Assembly (NCBI GenBank): GCA_040882465.1 | Contig: JBBEBG010000018.1 | Span: forward strand, 1-64,000 | Length of the DNA stretch: 64,000 bases | From: Gemmatimonadota bacterium | GTDB lineage: Bacteria > Gemmatimonadota > Gemmatimonadetes > Longimicrobiales > Gaopeijiaceae | Direction of reading: 5' to 3' | In this document: in pieces, positions 35,380-46,586 of the stretch | Layout of the letters: every line of letters begins with the position of its first letter | Position numbering within the stretch: position 1 is the stretch's first letter | Notes under the pieces: generated by a model | Databases searched by the model: none | The model's input: only the letters and a program-made list of their open reading frames with translations | What the model was told of the DNA's origin: nothing | Position numbers and translations under genes: made by a program

Positions 35380-36846
35380 TCAGCAGCCGGGCGGCACGTG
35401 ATTTGCTGTGAGCCCCTTTTCCAGGTCTACGAGGGGCGCCGTATAGTTTCCAGAGAAGCAGGCATCGCAGAAGGGACCCACCTTCTCGACCGCCTTCAGC
35501 ATGCCCTCGAGAGAGAGGTATCCGAGGGAGTTGACGCCCAGAATCGCGCGGATCTCTTCCACCGACTTCGACGCGCCGATCAGCTCTTCCCGCGAGGGCA
35601 TGTCGATTCCGTAAAAACAGGGGAATCGTACGGGCGGACTCGCGATGCGGAAGTGGACCTCGCGGGCCCCCGCATCCTTCAGGAATTTCACCAGGGAGGA
35701 GGAAGTCGTCCCCCGGACGAGCGAATCGTCCACGACCACCACGCGACGCCCTTCGACGATCTCCTTCACGGGGTTGTACTTGATGCGCGCCCCGAAGTCG
35801 CGGTCTGCCTGCAACGGGCGGATGAAGGTGCGTCCGACGTAGTGGTTCCGAAGGAGCCCGAGCTCGAAGGGGAGCCCTGACTCCTCGGCGTAGCCGAGCG
35901 CTGCGGAGTTCGCCGAGTCAGGGACCGAGATCACGCAGTCCGCGTCGGCCGGTTGTTCGCGCGCGAGCCGTTGGCCGAAGGCCCGCCGCGCGCGGTCCAC
36001 GCTCAGGCCCCAGAAGTTCGAGTCGGGGCGGGCGAAATAAACGAGCTCGAAGACGCAGGGAGAGGGCGTTTCTGGGGTCAGCCCGTTCTGCGACTCCACG
36101 ACGCCGTCCCGGATCCGCACGATTTCCCCCGGCCGGATGTCGCGAATGAACTCCGCGCCGATGATGTCGAGAGCACAGCTCTCGGATGCGACGACGTGGC
36201 CGCCTTCTTTCCGCCCCAGCACGAGCGGGCGGAACCCGCGCGGATCGCGCGCCGCGTAGAGAGCATCGCCGATCGAGAGGACGATGGAGAAGGCGCCCTC
36301 GAGCTGAGAAAGCGCGTCATGCACCTGGGCATCCACCGTCGTCTCCCTCGACCGTGAAATGAGGTGGACGATCACCTCCGAGTCCGAGCTGCTCTGGAAT
36401 AGGGCCCCTTCTTCGACGAGGCGGCCGCGGAGCAGCTGGGCGTTCGTGAGGTTCCCGTTGTGCGCGATGGAGAGGTCGCCTCGCGCGTACCGGACGACGA
36501 TCGGTTGCGCGTTTTGCGGGCGGCTCCCTCCCGCTGTCGAATACCGCACGTGGCCAACGCCAGTCCGTCCGGGGAGCTGGTTCAGGTCGTCGGCGGTAAA
36601 GACGTCCGCGACCAGCCCCGTCCCCTTCCGGACCCGGGCCGTGCCATTCCCATTCACGGTGCAAATCCCGGCGGATTCTTGGCCGCGATGCTGGAGCGCG
36701 TAAAGGCCGAAGAAGGTCAACTCGGCGGCTCCGTCCACCCCACTGATCCCGAAGACGCCGCACTCCTCGCGGGGAAGCTCCTCGAGCGAGGAGGTGAGGA
36801 TGTCCTCGGAACGGGCCGGACGGGCCGGCCCGAGAGGCGTGGTCAT
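35380..36846 (-). CDS. purF: Amidophosphoribosyltransferase PurF, iron-sulfur type with propeptide
   Basis: PurF makes 5-phosphoribosylamine from PRPP and glutamine, the first step of purine synthesis. The 488-residue protein begins with a 28-residue propeptide before Cys29 (EECGVFGI), the expected N-terminal nucleophile after cleavage. Cysteines equivalent to the cluster ligands of the Bacillus subtilis enzyme are present in [25 protein letters not shown] and CDACFSG, so it should be the [4Fe-4S], self-processing type. The PRPP loop [14 protein letters not shown] is intact. ATG 36846 overlaps the purL stop by 4 bases; the frame beyond it is not coding. It is last in the minus-strand run. Confidence 0.95.
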   Translation of the reverse strand: MTTPLGPARPARSEDILTSSLEELPREECGVFGISGVDGAAELTFFGLYALQHRGQESAGICTVNGNGTARVRKGTGLVADVFTADDLNQLPGRTGVGHVRYSTAGGSRPQNAQPIVVRYARGDLSIAHNGNLTNAQLLRGRLVEEGALFQSSSDSEVIVHLISRSRETTVDAQVHDALSQLEGAFSIVLSIGDALYAARDPRGFRPLVLGRKEGGHVVASESCALDIIGAEFIRDIRPGEIVRIRDGVVESQNGLTPETPSPCVFELVYFARPDSNFWGLSVDRARRAFGQRLAREQPADADCVISVPDSANSAALGYAEESGLPFELGLLRNHYVGRTFIRPLQADRDFGARIKYNPVKEIVEGRRVVVVDDSLVRGTTSSSLVKFLKDAGAREVHFRIASPPVRFPCFYGIDMPSREELIGASKSVEEIRAILGVNSLGYLSLEGMLKAVEKVGPFCDACFSGNYTAPLVDLEKGLTANHVPPGC

Positions 36847-39110
36847 GTCGCGTCCTTCTCCATCCAATTCGGAATGGCCTCCCCATGAACTCGCACCGCC
36901 TGGTCGGCCTCCACCCGGATCCAGCCGCGCGGAGAGCGAAGATTCATAGTACCCCCTTGGGATCCGACCGTGCCGATTTCCCGCGCGGGGACTCCGTGCT
37001 CCGACGCGATCCCCAGGAGCGCCGCCGCGTCTACCTGAGCACAGGAAACGATCACTCGTCCCTGGGTTTCGCCGAAGAAAAGAGCGACAGGTGCGATCGA
37101 GTCCCCGAGCTCCACGTCGAACCCCAAAGCGCCGCCAGATCCGCCGATCGCGCACTCGGCCAGCGCACAGGCGAGCCCGCCCTCCGAGCAGTCGTGGGCG
37201 GAGCGGGCGAGGCCTCGGTCCGCGATCGAAAGGAGAGTCCGCTGGAGCTGACGCTCGGCCACCAGGTCGACCGCCGGAGGGTGGCCGGCCACGAGTCGCT
37301 CGGTTCGGTAGAGGTACTCGGAGCCTCCGATCTCTTCGAGATTTTCGCCGAGGAGGACGATTCGGTCGCCCACTTCCTGAAATCCGTGGCGCACCACCTT
37401 CGCGACGTCGTCGAGGATGCCCACCATCCCGATCACCGGTGTCGGGTAAATGGCCCGCCCCCCTGTTTCGTTGTAAAGGGAGACGTTCCCGCCGGTCACG
37501 GGCGTCTCGAAGAGGGCGCATGCCTCCGCCATCCCGAGGACCGCCTCACGGAGCTGGAAATAAATCTCGGGGCGGAGCGGGCTCCCGAAGTTCAGGTTGT
37601 TCGTGACGGCGGTCGGGAGGGCGCCGACACATGCCAGGTTCCGGGCCGCCTCAGCCACGGCGGCCTTCGCTCCCAGCCGCGGATCGAGGTAACAGTAACG
37701 ACCATTGCAGTCGGTCGTGGCGGCGACTCCCCGCTTCGTCCCGCGGAATCGGATGACGCCGGCGTCCCCGCCCGGCGCGACCACGGTGCTCGTCCGGACG
37801 GTCGTGTCGTATTGGTCGTAGATCCAGCGGCGCGACGCGACGTTCGGTGACCCGAGCAAGTCGAGGAAGCGCTCCGAGAGGTCGCCGTGCGGCGCGAGCA
37901 CCTGCGAAAGGTCCTTTTCTCGGAGCGCGCGGATCTCTGCGCTCTCAACCCCTTCCCGCTCGTAGGTGGGACACCCTTCCGTGAGAGGGAGGGCGGGGAT
38001 GTCAGCGACGACCTTTCCCCGCTCCAGAATGCGGAATTGTCCATCGTCGGTCACCCGTCCCACCTCCTGCGCCTCGAGCTCCCACTTCCCGAGGATCTTC
38101 CGAACCTCTTCCTCCTTTCCTTTCTCGGCTACGACGAGCATCCGTTCCTGTGACTCCGAGAGAAGGATCTCGTAGGGCGTCATTCCCTCCTCGCGGACCG
38201 GGACGAGCGAAACCTCGAGTTCGACTCCGCTCCCCGCGCGTCCGGCCATTTCCGAAGCCGAGGAGGTGAGCCCCGCGGCGCCCATGTCCTGGATCCCGAC
38301 GATATGGCCGCTTCCGATGAGCTCGAGGGAGGCTTCGAGGAGAAGTTTTTCAGTGAAAGGGTCGCCCACCTGGACGCGTGGCCGGCTAGCCTCGTCCGAG
38401 TCTTCGGAGAGCTCGCCGGATGCGAAGGTGGCGCCGTGGATTCCGTCGCGGCCGGTACGGGCACCCACGGCCATCAGCGTGTTTCCCGTCCCGGACGCCG
38501 TCCCGCGGATCATGTCGTCGGCGCGCATCACGCCGAGACACATCGCGTTCACGAGCGGATTGGCTTCGTATCCCCGGTCGAAATAGACCTCACCGCCGAT
38601 GTTCGGAATCCCGACGCAGTTTCCGTAGTCCCCGATCCCGCGGACGACGCCCGAGAATAGGTAACGCACCCGCGCGGAATCGAGATCGCCGAAGCGGAGC
38701 GAGTCCAGCACCGCGACGGGGCGCGCGCCCATGGTGAAGATGTCGCGGAGGATCCCGCCGACCCCGGTTGCGGCGCCCTGGTACGGTTCCACAGCGGACG
38801 GATGGTTGTGCGACTCGATCTTGAAGGCGAGTGCGAGGCCGTCCCCGAGTTCGATGACCCCGGCGTTTTCGCCCGGACCCTGGATGACCCAGGGCGCCTC
38901 GGTGGGGAGAAGCCGGAGGAGGCGTTTCGAGTTCTTGTATCCACAATGTTCGGACCACATCGCGGAGAAGATCCCGAGTTCGGTGAAGGTCGGTTCGCGT
39001 CCCAGGATTCCCAGAATCCGTTGGTATTCCTCTTCCGAGAGGCCGTGCGTACGCACCAACTCGGAGGTGATCTCGGGGTCGCCTTCGCGGCGGGCCAGCG
39101 CGAGCGTCAT
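36843..39110 (-). CDS. purL: Phosphoribosylformylglycinamidine synthase subunit PurL
   Basis: PurL is the synthetase subunit of FGAM synthase, step four of purine synthesis. At 755 residues it is the small type that needs separate PurQ (glutaminase) and PurS, both encoded next to it. Visible motifs are [11 protein letters not shown] near residue 51, the ATP-site region [20 protein letters not shown] and a second AIRS-type repeat in the C-terminal half ([11 protein letters not shown]). It overlaps purQ and purF by 4 bases each, consistent with coupled translation of complex partners. Confidence 0.97.
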   Translation of the reverse strand: MTLALARREGDPEITSELVRTHGLSEEEYQRILGILGREPTFTELGIFSAMWSEHCGYKNSKRLLRLLPTEAPWVIQGPGENAGVIELGDGLALAFKIESHNHPSAVEPYQGAATGVGGILRDIFTMGARPVAVLDSLRFGDLDSARVRYLFSGVVRGIGDYGNCVGIPNIGGEVYFDRGYEANPLVNAMCLGVMRADDMIRGTASGTGNTLMAVGARTGRDGIHGATFASGELSEDSDEASRPRVQVGDPFTEKLLLEASLELIGSGHIVGIQDMGAAGLTSSASEMAGRAGSGVELEVSLVPVREEGMTPYEILLSESQERMLVVAEKGKEEEVRKILGKWELEAQEVGRVTDDGQFRILERGKVVADIPALPLTEGCPTYEREGVESAEIRALREKDLSQVLAPHGDLSERFLDLLGSPNVASRRWIYDQYDTTVRTSTVVAPGGDAGVIRFRGTKRGVAATTDCNGRYCYLDPRLGAKAAVAEAARNLACVGALPTAVTNNLNFGSPLRPEIYFQLREAVLGMAEACALFETPVTGGNVSLYNETGGRAIYPTPVIGMVGILDDVAKVVRHGFQEVGDRIVLLGENLEEIGGSEYLYRTERLVAGHPPAVDLVAERQLQRTLLSIADRGLARSAHDCSEGGLACALAECAIGGSGGALGFDVELGDSIAPVALFFGETQGRVIVSCAQVDAAALLGIASEHGVPAREIGTVGSQGGTMNLRSPRGWIRVEADQAVRVHGEAIPNWMEKDAT

Positions 39111-39808
39111 CCGGCAACGCCCGCCAGGTGCCGCGCGAGCGATTCAAAGACGCCGCGGCCGTCGGAGGAGCCGAGCGCATCCTCCATGGCCCGTTCCGGG
39201 TGGGGCATCAATCCGAGGACGTTTCGAGACGCGTTCAGGATCCCCGCGATGTTGTGGCAGGACCCGTTGGGATTCGAGCCCGGACCGAGCCCGCCGTCCG
39301 GAGTCGTGTAACGAAAAACCACGCGGTCCTCCCCTTCGAGTTGGGCGAGGGTCTCGGAGTCCGCGAAGTAGTTTCCTTCGCCGTGCGCGATGGGAATCCT
39401 GAGGATCTGTCCCTTCCGGTAAGCCGAAGTGAAGGGGGTGTTCACCGTTTCGACGCGGATATGCACCGGGTGGCTGCGGAATCGGAGCGAGTCGTTCCGG
39501 AGAAAGGCCCCGGGGAGGAGCCCTGTCTCGCAAAGGACCTGAAAGCCGTTGCAAATGCCGATCACCGGACCGCCGGCCTCCGCAAAGGCCTGCACGGGGC
39601 GCATGACGGGGGAAAATCGTGCGATGGCGCCGGCGCGGAGGTAATCGCCGTGGGCGAATCCTCCCGGGAGGACGACCGCGTCTACGGCCCCAAGGTCAGC
39701 CGTGCGGTGCCAGACGAACTCCGGCTCCAACCCAGGGACCTGCTCCAGCGCGCGGAAGCAGTCTTCGTCGCAGTTGGAGCCGGGGAAGGTGAGGACCGCG
39801 ACCCTCAC
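39107..39808 (-). CDS. purQ: Phosphoribosylformylglycinamidine synthase subunit PurQ
   Basis: PurQ is the class I glutamine amidotransferase that feeds ammonia to PurL. The 233-residue product has the N-terminal [10 protein letters not shown] motif, the oxyanion region [14 protein letters not shown], the nucleophile C86 in GICNGFQ, and the catalytic histidine and glutamate in LMPHPERAM. It overlaps purS and purL by 4 bases. Confidence 0.97.
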   Translation of the reverse strand: MRVAVLTFPGSNCDEDCFRALEQVPGLEPEFVWHRTADLGAVDAVVLPGGFAHGDYLRAGAIARFSPVMRPVQAFAEAGGPVIGICNGFQVLCETGLLPGAFLRNDSLRFRSHPVHIRVETVNTPFTSAYRKGQILRIPIAHGEGNYFADSETLAQLEGEDRVVFRYTTPDGGLGPGSNPNGSCHNIAGILNASRNVLGLMPHPERAMEDALGSSDGRGVFESLARHLAGVAG

Positions 39809-40083
39809 TTTCGTCCTCCTTCACCATTCGCCTGCGAGACGACGGTGATGTCGAAGTCTTCCGTGACCGGATTGGCGAGCAACTTTCGGCACATCTCCCG
39901 GCCGCGCTCGACGGCGGCTTCGGCGTGGCCGGCGGTGAGATCCAGGTCGATCACCTTTCCCACGCGAACCGATTCGATCCCGGGATACCCGAGAGACTCG
40001 AGCGCGTGGTGGATGGCCTTTCCCTCGGGGTCCAGGAGCCCTGGGCGAGGTTTTACGCGCACTTCCAACCGATATCGGCTCAA
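39805..40083 (-). CDS. purS: Phosphoribosylformylglycinamidine synthase subunit PurS
   Basis: PurS is the small subunit that bridges PurL and PurQ. The 92-residue product has the family pattern: [26 protein letters not shown], then the [11 protein letters not shown] strand and a C-terminal helix with [10 protein letters not shown]. Its length is slightly above the usual 80-88 residues because of a short polar tail. It is 26 bases downstream of pssA. Confidence 0.96.
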   Translation of the reverse strand: MSRYRLEVRVKPRPGLLDPEGKAIHHALESLGYPGIESVRVGKVIDLDLTAGHAEAAVERGREMCRKLLANPVTEDFDITVVSQANGEGGRK

Positions 40084-40109
40084 GTCCGTCTTCCTCTTTC
40101 GTCGGTCGC

Positions 40110-41009
40110 TCAGCCGCCGGGGCGAGGGAGATCTGCCTCGGGGGGGAGCGGGTCGTCGGAATGGTAGCGGGTCGGGGCGATCTCGCCGTAGTCCACGGAC
40201 CGGATCTCCGCCCCGCCGTCATCCTCCTCTTCTTCGTCGAGGAGTGGGTCCTGGTCGGGGAGCCGTTCGATGAGCCCGAGGATCATGCCGCGGGTTACCC
40301 CCCAAAGTGTGTAGGTGCCCAACAAGGGAAAGATGACGTACTCGGGCACGACGAGTGCGGCTACTCCAAAGGCGGAGAGGATCATCCAGATCAACGCGGC
40401 GCGAGCGCCCCGGATCGAGAGGCGCGGCACGAGTGGGTAAGGCACGTGGCTCAACATGAGGAGCGCCAGGCAGATCATGAGGATCCCGACCACCTGCGCC
40501 GACGGTGGTCCGCCGAACAGTCGTTCCACCTCCGGAGCGGTGAAAAAGGGATAGGCGGTGGCGAGCACCATCCCGGCGGTCGGGGAGGGGAGCCCGTGGA
40601 AGCTGCGTTTCGCGTGCCCCCCCTGCTCGATGTTGAAGCGGGCGAGCCGAACTACCGCCGCGGTGATGTAGCTGAAGGAGAAGAGCCAGCCCCACGCCTG
40701 GTCGGCGAAGTAGATCTCGTAGGCGATGAAGGCCGGGGCGACTCCGAAGGTGACGGCGTCCACGAGGGAGTCGAGCTCGGCGCCGAAGCGGGTTCCGGTG
40801 GCGGTGAAACGGGCGATCCTTCCGTCGAGCATGTCGAGGATCGCGGCGAAGACGATGCACCAGGCTGCCCACTGGAAGTCTCCGCGTCCGGCCGAGACGA
40901 TGGCGAAGATCCCGAAGAAGAGATTCCCGATCGTGAAGGCGGAGGGAAGGATGATGACGCTGCGGAGGAGACCGGCCCTCCGCTTGGGCACAGGACTGTC
41001 GGGCGTCAT
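40110..41009 (-). CDS. pssA: CDP-diacylglycerol-serine O-phosphatidyltransferase PssA
   Basis: PssA makes phosphatidylserine, the precursor of phosphatidylethanolamine. The 299-residue integral membrane protein has the full CDP-alcohol phosphatidyltransferase motif: D59, D62-G63, A66-R67, G76, D80 and D84. The flanking ELDSLVDAVTFGVAPAF is typical of the type II serine enzyme. About seven hydrophobic helices and an acidic cytoplasmic tail (DEEEEDDGG) follow. It overlaps purC by 4 bases, which places lipid synthesis inside the purine operon. No phosphatidylserine decarboxylase gene is in the window. Confidence 0.93.
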   Translation of the reverse strand: MTPDSPVPKRRAGLLRSVIILPSAFTIGNLFFGIFAIVSAGRGDFQWAAWCIVFAAILDMLDGRIARFTATGTRFGAELDSLVDAVTFGVAPAFIAYEIYFADQAWGWLFSFSYITAAVVRLARFNIEQGGHAKRSFHGLPSPTAGMVLATAYPFFTAPEVERLFGGPPSAQVVGILMICLALLMLSHVPYPLVPRLSIRGARAALIWMILSAFGVAALVVPEYVIFPLLGTYTLWGVTRGMILGLIERLPDQDPLLDEEEEDDGGAEIRSVDYGEIAPTRYHSDDPLPPEADLPRPGG

Positions 41010-41986
41010 TGCCCCCTCGCTTCAGCGTTGAAGAATGGGGGGTCGAATCGGTCCAGGTCGGTCCCGGTCAGCCGCCGAAAGATCTCCAGGTAACGCTCGG
41101 TCGCGGCCGCGACGACTTCGTCCGTGAGGTCGGGAGGCGGTGGAGTTCGGTCCCAGTCCGCGAGGGCGTCGAGCCAATCCCGGATCGGCTGCTTGTCGAG
41201 GGACGGGGGGGAGCTCCCCGGTTTCCACTCCGAAGCCGGCCAGTAACGGGACGAATCCGGGGTGAGGACTTCGTCGATGAGGAGGAGCTCGCCCTCCGGC
41301 GTGACCCCGAACTCGAACTTCGTATCGGCCAGAAGGATGCCGCGCTCGGCCGCCGCGTCGCGGGCGAATTCGTAGATCCGGAAGGCATCGGACCGAAGGC
41401 GGCCGGCCATGTCGGGCCCGATCCGGGATGCCACCTCGTCGAAGGTGATGTTTTCGTCGTGCCCTTCATCGGCTTTCGTCGCGGGCGAAAAAATCGGAGG
41501 ATCGAGGCGCTGGCTCTGCACTAGCCTCGCGGGAAGGGGTTCGCCCGCAAGCGTCCCGCTCTTCCGGTACTCGGCCCACGCCGAGCCGGCGAGGTATCCC
41601 CGGACCACGCACTCGATCGGGAGGGGACGCGCCCTCCGGACCAGGAGGGAGCGCCGCTCCCACCGGTGGCGTCCCTCCGGGAGCTCCGCGAGGGCGGGGA
41701 CGCGGACGAGGATCTCCTCGGGGCGCGCGGCCACGACATGGTGGGGGACGAGGCCGCGCATCCGGTCGAGCCACCACGCGGTGAGCAGCGTGAGCACTTC
41801 GCCCTTTCGCGGAATCGGCTGGCGCATGACCACGTCGAAGGCGGAGACGCGGTCGGAGGCCACCATGAGCAAGAGGTCAGGGCCGGCCTCGTACATCTCG
41901 CGAACCTTCCCCCGGTGGATGAGGGGGAGAGGGAGCGCCGAATCAAGGAGGGCGGGCGGCATTCCCGCCAGCTCAGACCCGGACAT
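41006..41986 (-). CDS. purC: Phosphoribosylaminoimidazole-succinocarboxamide synthase PurC
   Basis: PurC condenses CAIR with aspartate. The 326-residue product is the longer SAICAR synthetase type. It has LIHRGKVREMYEAG at the ATP site, SDRVSAFDVVM, IECVVRGYLAGSAW, the LADTKFEFG motif, and LIDEVLTPDSSRYWP. I start it at ATG 41986, overlapping the purB end by 14 bases; ATG 41962 is a later alternative. The longer frame beyond 41986 is antisense-like noise within purB. Confidence 0.95.
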   Translation of the reverse strand: MSGSELAGMPPALLDSALPLPLIHRGKVREMYEAGPDLLLMVASDRVSAFDVVMRQPIPRKGEVLTLLTAWWLDRMRGLVPHHVVAARPEEILVRVPALAELPEGRHRWERRSLLVRRARPLPIECVVRGYLAGSAWAEYRKSGTLAGEPLPARLVQSQRLDPPIFSPATKADEGHDENITFDEVASRIGPDMAGRLRSDAFRIYEFARDAAAERGILLADTKFEFGVTPEGELLLIDEVLTPDSSRYWPASEWKPGSSPPSLDKQPIRDWLDALADWDRTPPPPDLTDEVVAAATERYLEIFRRLTGTDLDRFDPPFFNAEARGQ

Positions 41987-43421
41987 CCGGAACTCCAAGA
42001 AGTGAGTCCGCTTCGTCCGTGAGGCGCGCCAGGACCGGTGCGACCCAACTCTCGAGGAAGTGGTCCACCTGCTCGGGGGCTCTCCCGACGAAGCGCGCCG
42101 GCTCGAGGAGCTCTTCCAGCGCGCGCCGGTCCATCCCGAAGGCGTCGTCTCCCGCGAGCCGCTCGACGAGGTCGGACTCGCCGCCCCCCTTGATTCGCTC
42201 TGCCGCCGCGAAGGCGTGCTGGCGGATCCGTTCGTGCAGATCCTGGCGATCTCCGCCTCCCTCCACCCCGCGCATGAGAAGCGCCTCGGTGGCCATGAAG
42301 GGGAGCTCCTCGCGCAGGTTCTTGCGTACGACTTCGGAGTGGACGCGCAGCCCCCCCGCGACATTTTCGGCGAGAACGAGCGCGCCGTCGAGAGTGAGAA
42401 ACGCGTCCGGAATGGAGAGGCGCCGATTGGCCGAGTCATCGAGCGTGCGCTCGAGCCACTGCGTCGCCGCCGTCGTCGCCGGGTCCTGGTAGAGGGAGAT
42501 GACGTGGCGCGCGAGCGCGCAAATCCGCTCCGCGCGCATCGGATTCCGCTTGTAGGGCATGGCGGAGGAGCCGATCTGCTCCTCCTCGAAGGGCTCTTCG
42601 ACCTCCCGGAGGTGCGCGAGAAGGCGGAGGTCGTGTCCGAACTTGGAGAGAGAGATCGCCGTCCCGGCAAGCGTTCCCGCGATCCCCGCGTCCACTTTCC
42701 GCGGGTAGGTTTGGCCGCTGGCGCCGTAGGACTGCGTGAAGCCCATCCGCTCCGAGACCAACCGCTCGAGGGCCTCCACCTTCTCGTGGCTTCCGTGGAA
42801 GAGCTCGAGGAAAGAGGCCTGTGTCCCGGTCGTCCCGCGGACGCCCCGGAACCGGAGCATGGCGAGGCGAAAATCAATTTCCTCGATGTCGAGGAGGAGG
42901 TCCTGGATCCAGAGCGTCGCACGCTTGCCGACCGTCGTGGGCTGCGCGGGCTGGAAGTGCGTGTACCCGAGCGTCGGAAGGGCGCGGTGCTCCTTCGCGA
43001 AAGAGGCGAGGGCGCGGATGGTGCGGACGGCCCGAGCCCGGACCAGGGTGAGCGCCTCCCGGTGGAGAATCAGGTCGGCGTTGTCGCCGACGTAGGCCGA
43101 AGTGGCGCCGAGGTGGAGGATCGGGCGGGCGGAGGGCGCGACATCGCCGAAGAGGTGAACGTGCGCCATCACGTCGTGGCGGAAGCGGCGCTCGTATTCG
43201 GCGGCCTTCGAAAGGTCTATGTCATCGAGGCCGGCCCGCATCTCTTCCAGTGCCTCAGGCGAGATCGCGAGTCCCAGCTCGCGCTGCGACTCGGCGAGGG
43301 CGAGCCAGAGGCGCCGCCAGACTCCGATGCGGCGCTCGGGGGAGAAGACCGACTGCATCTCGCGGGACGCATACCGGTCGGCGAGGGGGTGGAGGTAGCG
43401 GCCGGCCTCGCGTTCGGTCAC
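41973..43421 (-). CDS. purB: Adenylosuccinate lyase PurB
   Basis: PurB catalyses two purine steps: SAICAR to AICAR, and adenylosuccinate to AMP. The 482-residue product belongs to the fumarase/aspartase superfamily and has the signature GSSAMPYKRNPMRAE, the THFQPAQPTTVGKR region with a catalytic histidine, and LGATSAYVGDNAD. It starts with GTG and lies 39 bases after degP. Confidence 0.96.
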   Translation of the reverse strand: MTEREAGRYLHPLADRYASREMQSVFSPERRIGVWRRLWLALAESQRELGLAISPEALEEMRAGLDDIDLSKAAEYERRFRHDVMAHVHLFGDVAPSARPILHLGATSAYVGDNADLILHREALTLVRARAVRTIRALASFAKEHRALPTLGYTHFQPAQPTTVGKRATLWIQDLLLDIEEIDFRLAMLRFRGVRGTTGTQASFLELFHGSHEKVEALERLVSERMGFTQSYGASGQTYPRKVDAGIAGTLAGTAISLSKFGHDLRLLAHLREVEEPFEEEQIGSSAMPYKRNPMRAERICALARHVISLYQDPATTAATQWLERTLDDSANRRLSIPDAFLTLDGALVLAENVAGGLRVHSEVVRKNLREELPFMATEALLMRGVEGGGDRQDLHERIRQHAFAAAERIKGGGESDLVERLAGDDAFGMDRRALEELLEPARFVGRAPEQVDHFLESWVAPVLARLTDEADSLLGVPDVRV

Positions 43422-43460
43422 GTGCGTTCCGCGCCCGCCGGCCGGGCCGCCGGGGATTGC

Positions 43461-44936
<1,476 letters not shown>

Positions 44937-44960
44937 ACGCCTCCGATTTTCCGCGACCTG

Positions 44961-45617
44961 CTACAGTTCCTTCCCGAGAGCCTTCCAGTCCTTCAGAAAC
45001 TGCTCGAGCCCCCGGTCCGTGAGCGGGTGTCCGAGAAGCTGATACAGCACTTTCGGCGGGAGAGTTGCACAGTCCGCGCCCAGCCTCATGGCTTCCGCGA
45101 CGTGGCGGGGATGGCGGAGCGACGCGGCGAGAATCCCGGTCTCGATATCGTATTCATCGTAGACCTGGCGGATCTCCTCGACGAGAGCCATTCCGTCGTG
45201 CCCGACGTCGTCCAGACGCCCCACGAAGGGGGAGATGTAGGTTGCGCCCGCCTTCGCGGCCAGGAGCGCCTGAACGGCCGAGAAGCAAAGGGTGACGTTT
45301 ACGGCAATGTCCTCCGCTCGCAGCGTGCGGCACGCCCGGAGCCCCTGCTCCGTGAGAGGGACCTTCACGACGATGTTTTCGTGGATCTCCGCAAGCTTTC
45401 GGCCTTCGGAGACCATCCCGCCCGCCTCGATCGCGACGACCTCGGCGGACACCGGTCCGTCCACGGCTTCACAGATCTCGAGGAAGATCTCTCGTGGGGA
45501 GCGCCCACCGCCCACCTGGGCCATGAGGGACGGATTCGTAGTGATCCCGTCGATGAGCCCTGCCTTGGAGGCCCGGCGGATCTCCGAAATTTCGGCGGTG
45601 TCGAGGAAGATCTTCAT
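44961..45617 (-). CDS. tal: Transaldolase / fructose-6-phosphate aldolase family protein
   Basis: The 218-residue product is the short (type 3B) transaldolase form. The Schiff-base lysine is K85 in NIVVKVPLT. Further family motifs are FLDTAEISEIR at the start, GITTNPSL, NVTLCFSAVQA, YISPFVGRLDD and AASLRHPRHV. Short family members include true transaldolases and fructose-6-phosphate aldolases; sequence alone does not decide here. It overlaps truA by 4 bases. Confidence 0.93.
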   Translation of the reverse strand: MKIFLDTAEISEIRRASKAGLIDGITTNPSLMAQVGGGRSPREIFLEICEAVDGPVSAEVVAIEAGGMVSEGRKLAEIHENIVVKVPLTEQGLRACRTLRAEDIAVNVTLCFSAVQALLAAKAGATYISPFVGRLDDVGHDGMALVEEIRQVYDEYDIETGILAASLRHPRHVAEAMRLGADCATLPPKVLYQLLGHPLTDRGLEQFLKDWKALGKEL

Positions 45618-46438
45618 CGGGCGGACTCGTCTCTCGGCAAAGGGTCTCGGTCGGGATCGTTTCCCAGCCGGTCGGCCGGGTACTCGACCCCGGCGAGAAA
45701 TAGTCCCTCCGGCGGCGCGGGAGGGGATGTCACGAGGGGCGTGTTGGGCTCGGAGAGTAGCTCATCGAGCTCCCCGAGGGGTCGCCGCCCCCGGGCGACG
45801 GCCACCATCGTACCCACGAGGTAACGGACCATATGATGCAGGTACCGGTCCGCAGTGATCGAAAAGCGAAGGCCGGTCCCGTTCCATGTAGACCATCGCG
45901 CAGTGCGCACGTCGCACCGCTCGCCGCGTTCGGGCTGGCCACTCTTCGCGAACTTCCGAAAGGACCGCTCCCCCGGAATCAGCCTCGCTCCCGCCTCGAG
46001 GAGCGCACGGACTGGCGGTTCGCGTGAGGCGTCCCAACACCACCGCCGGAGAAAAGGAGATCCGGCTTCCGGCCCCGTCCCCACTCGGTACTCGTAGCTT
46101 CGAGACGAGGCGTCGTAGCGCGGGTGGAATGCCGCGGGGACGCGCCGTGCCTCGAACACCCGCACGTCCAGCGGGAGGAGCGCGTTCAGCGCGGACCGCA
46201 GCCTGCGCGCAGACCAACGACCGGGAATCTCCACCGAGGCCACCTGCCCGAGGGCATGTACTCCCCGGTCGGTCCGTCCGGAGCCGAGCACGGCGCGCCG
46301 TTCGCCGGTGATTCGCGCGAGGACTCTCTCGATCTCTCCCTGCACCGTCCTTCCTTCGGCCTGCGCCTGCCACCCCTGGAAGTTGGTTCCGTCGTACTGG
46401 ATCAGGAGGCTGTAACGGCGAAGTTCCGGGGCGGCCAC
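45614..46438 (-). CDS. truA: tRNA pseudouridine(38-40) synthase TruA
   Basis: TruA isomerises uridines 38-40 of the tRNA anticodon arm. The 274-residue product has the catalytic aspartate D57 in the family motif SGRTDRGVHALGQ, the YDGTNFQGWQAQ start, RYDASSRSYEYRV and HHMVRYLVGTMV. It begins with GTG and is the first gene of the ten-gene minus-strand run. It is divergent from trpD across a 148-base gap. Confidence 0.94.
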   Translation of the reverse strand: MAAPELRRYSLLIQYDGTNFQGWQAQAEGRTVQGEIERVLARITGERRAVLGSGRTDRGVHALGQVASVEIPGRWSARRLRSALNALLPLDVRVFEARRVPAAFHPRYDASSRSYEYRVGTGPEAGSPFLRRWCWDASREPPVRALLEAGARLIPGERSFRKFAKSGQPERGERCDVRTARWSTWNGTGLRFSITADRYLHHMVRYLVGTMVAVARGRRPLGELDELLSEPNTPLVTSPPAPPEGLFLAGVEYPADRLGNDPDRDPLPRDESAR

Positions 46439-46481
46439 GCGGGAAAACTAGAGGGGGGGTGGGGGATGTCAAGCCAGCCCC

Positions 46482-46571
46482 GTGGAGGTGCGGGGATCCG
46501 GTTGACCTCCATCCCGGAGAGGGCTAACTCTTGGACCGGCGGGCCGGATCCCCGGCCCCCGAGACCTCCAC
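46482..46571 (+). promoter_or_regulatory. Candidate folded leader upstream of trpD
   Basis: Complementary segments lie at 46482-46489/46564-46571 (8 bp) and 46492-46501/46544-46553 (10 bp), forming one long stem. Two alternatives compete with it. GTGGAGGT at 46482-46489 can pair with the second ACCTCCA copy at 46505-46512, and a local hairpin GGGCCGG-ATCC-CCGGCCC occupies 46541-46558. Mutually exclusive folds of this sort are typical of attenuators, but no Trp-rich leader peptide, T-box or terminator U tract is seen. TTGACC at 46502-46507 is a possible -35 with no good -10. Confidence 0.35.
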
Positions 46572-46586
46572 GAAATGTGAATCGGA

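Noticed and set aside
46466-46580. A possible Trp leader peptide before trpD
   Set aside because: The frame from ATG 46466 has a single Trp codon, does not stop before trpD and has no ribosome site.
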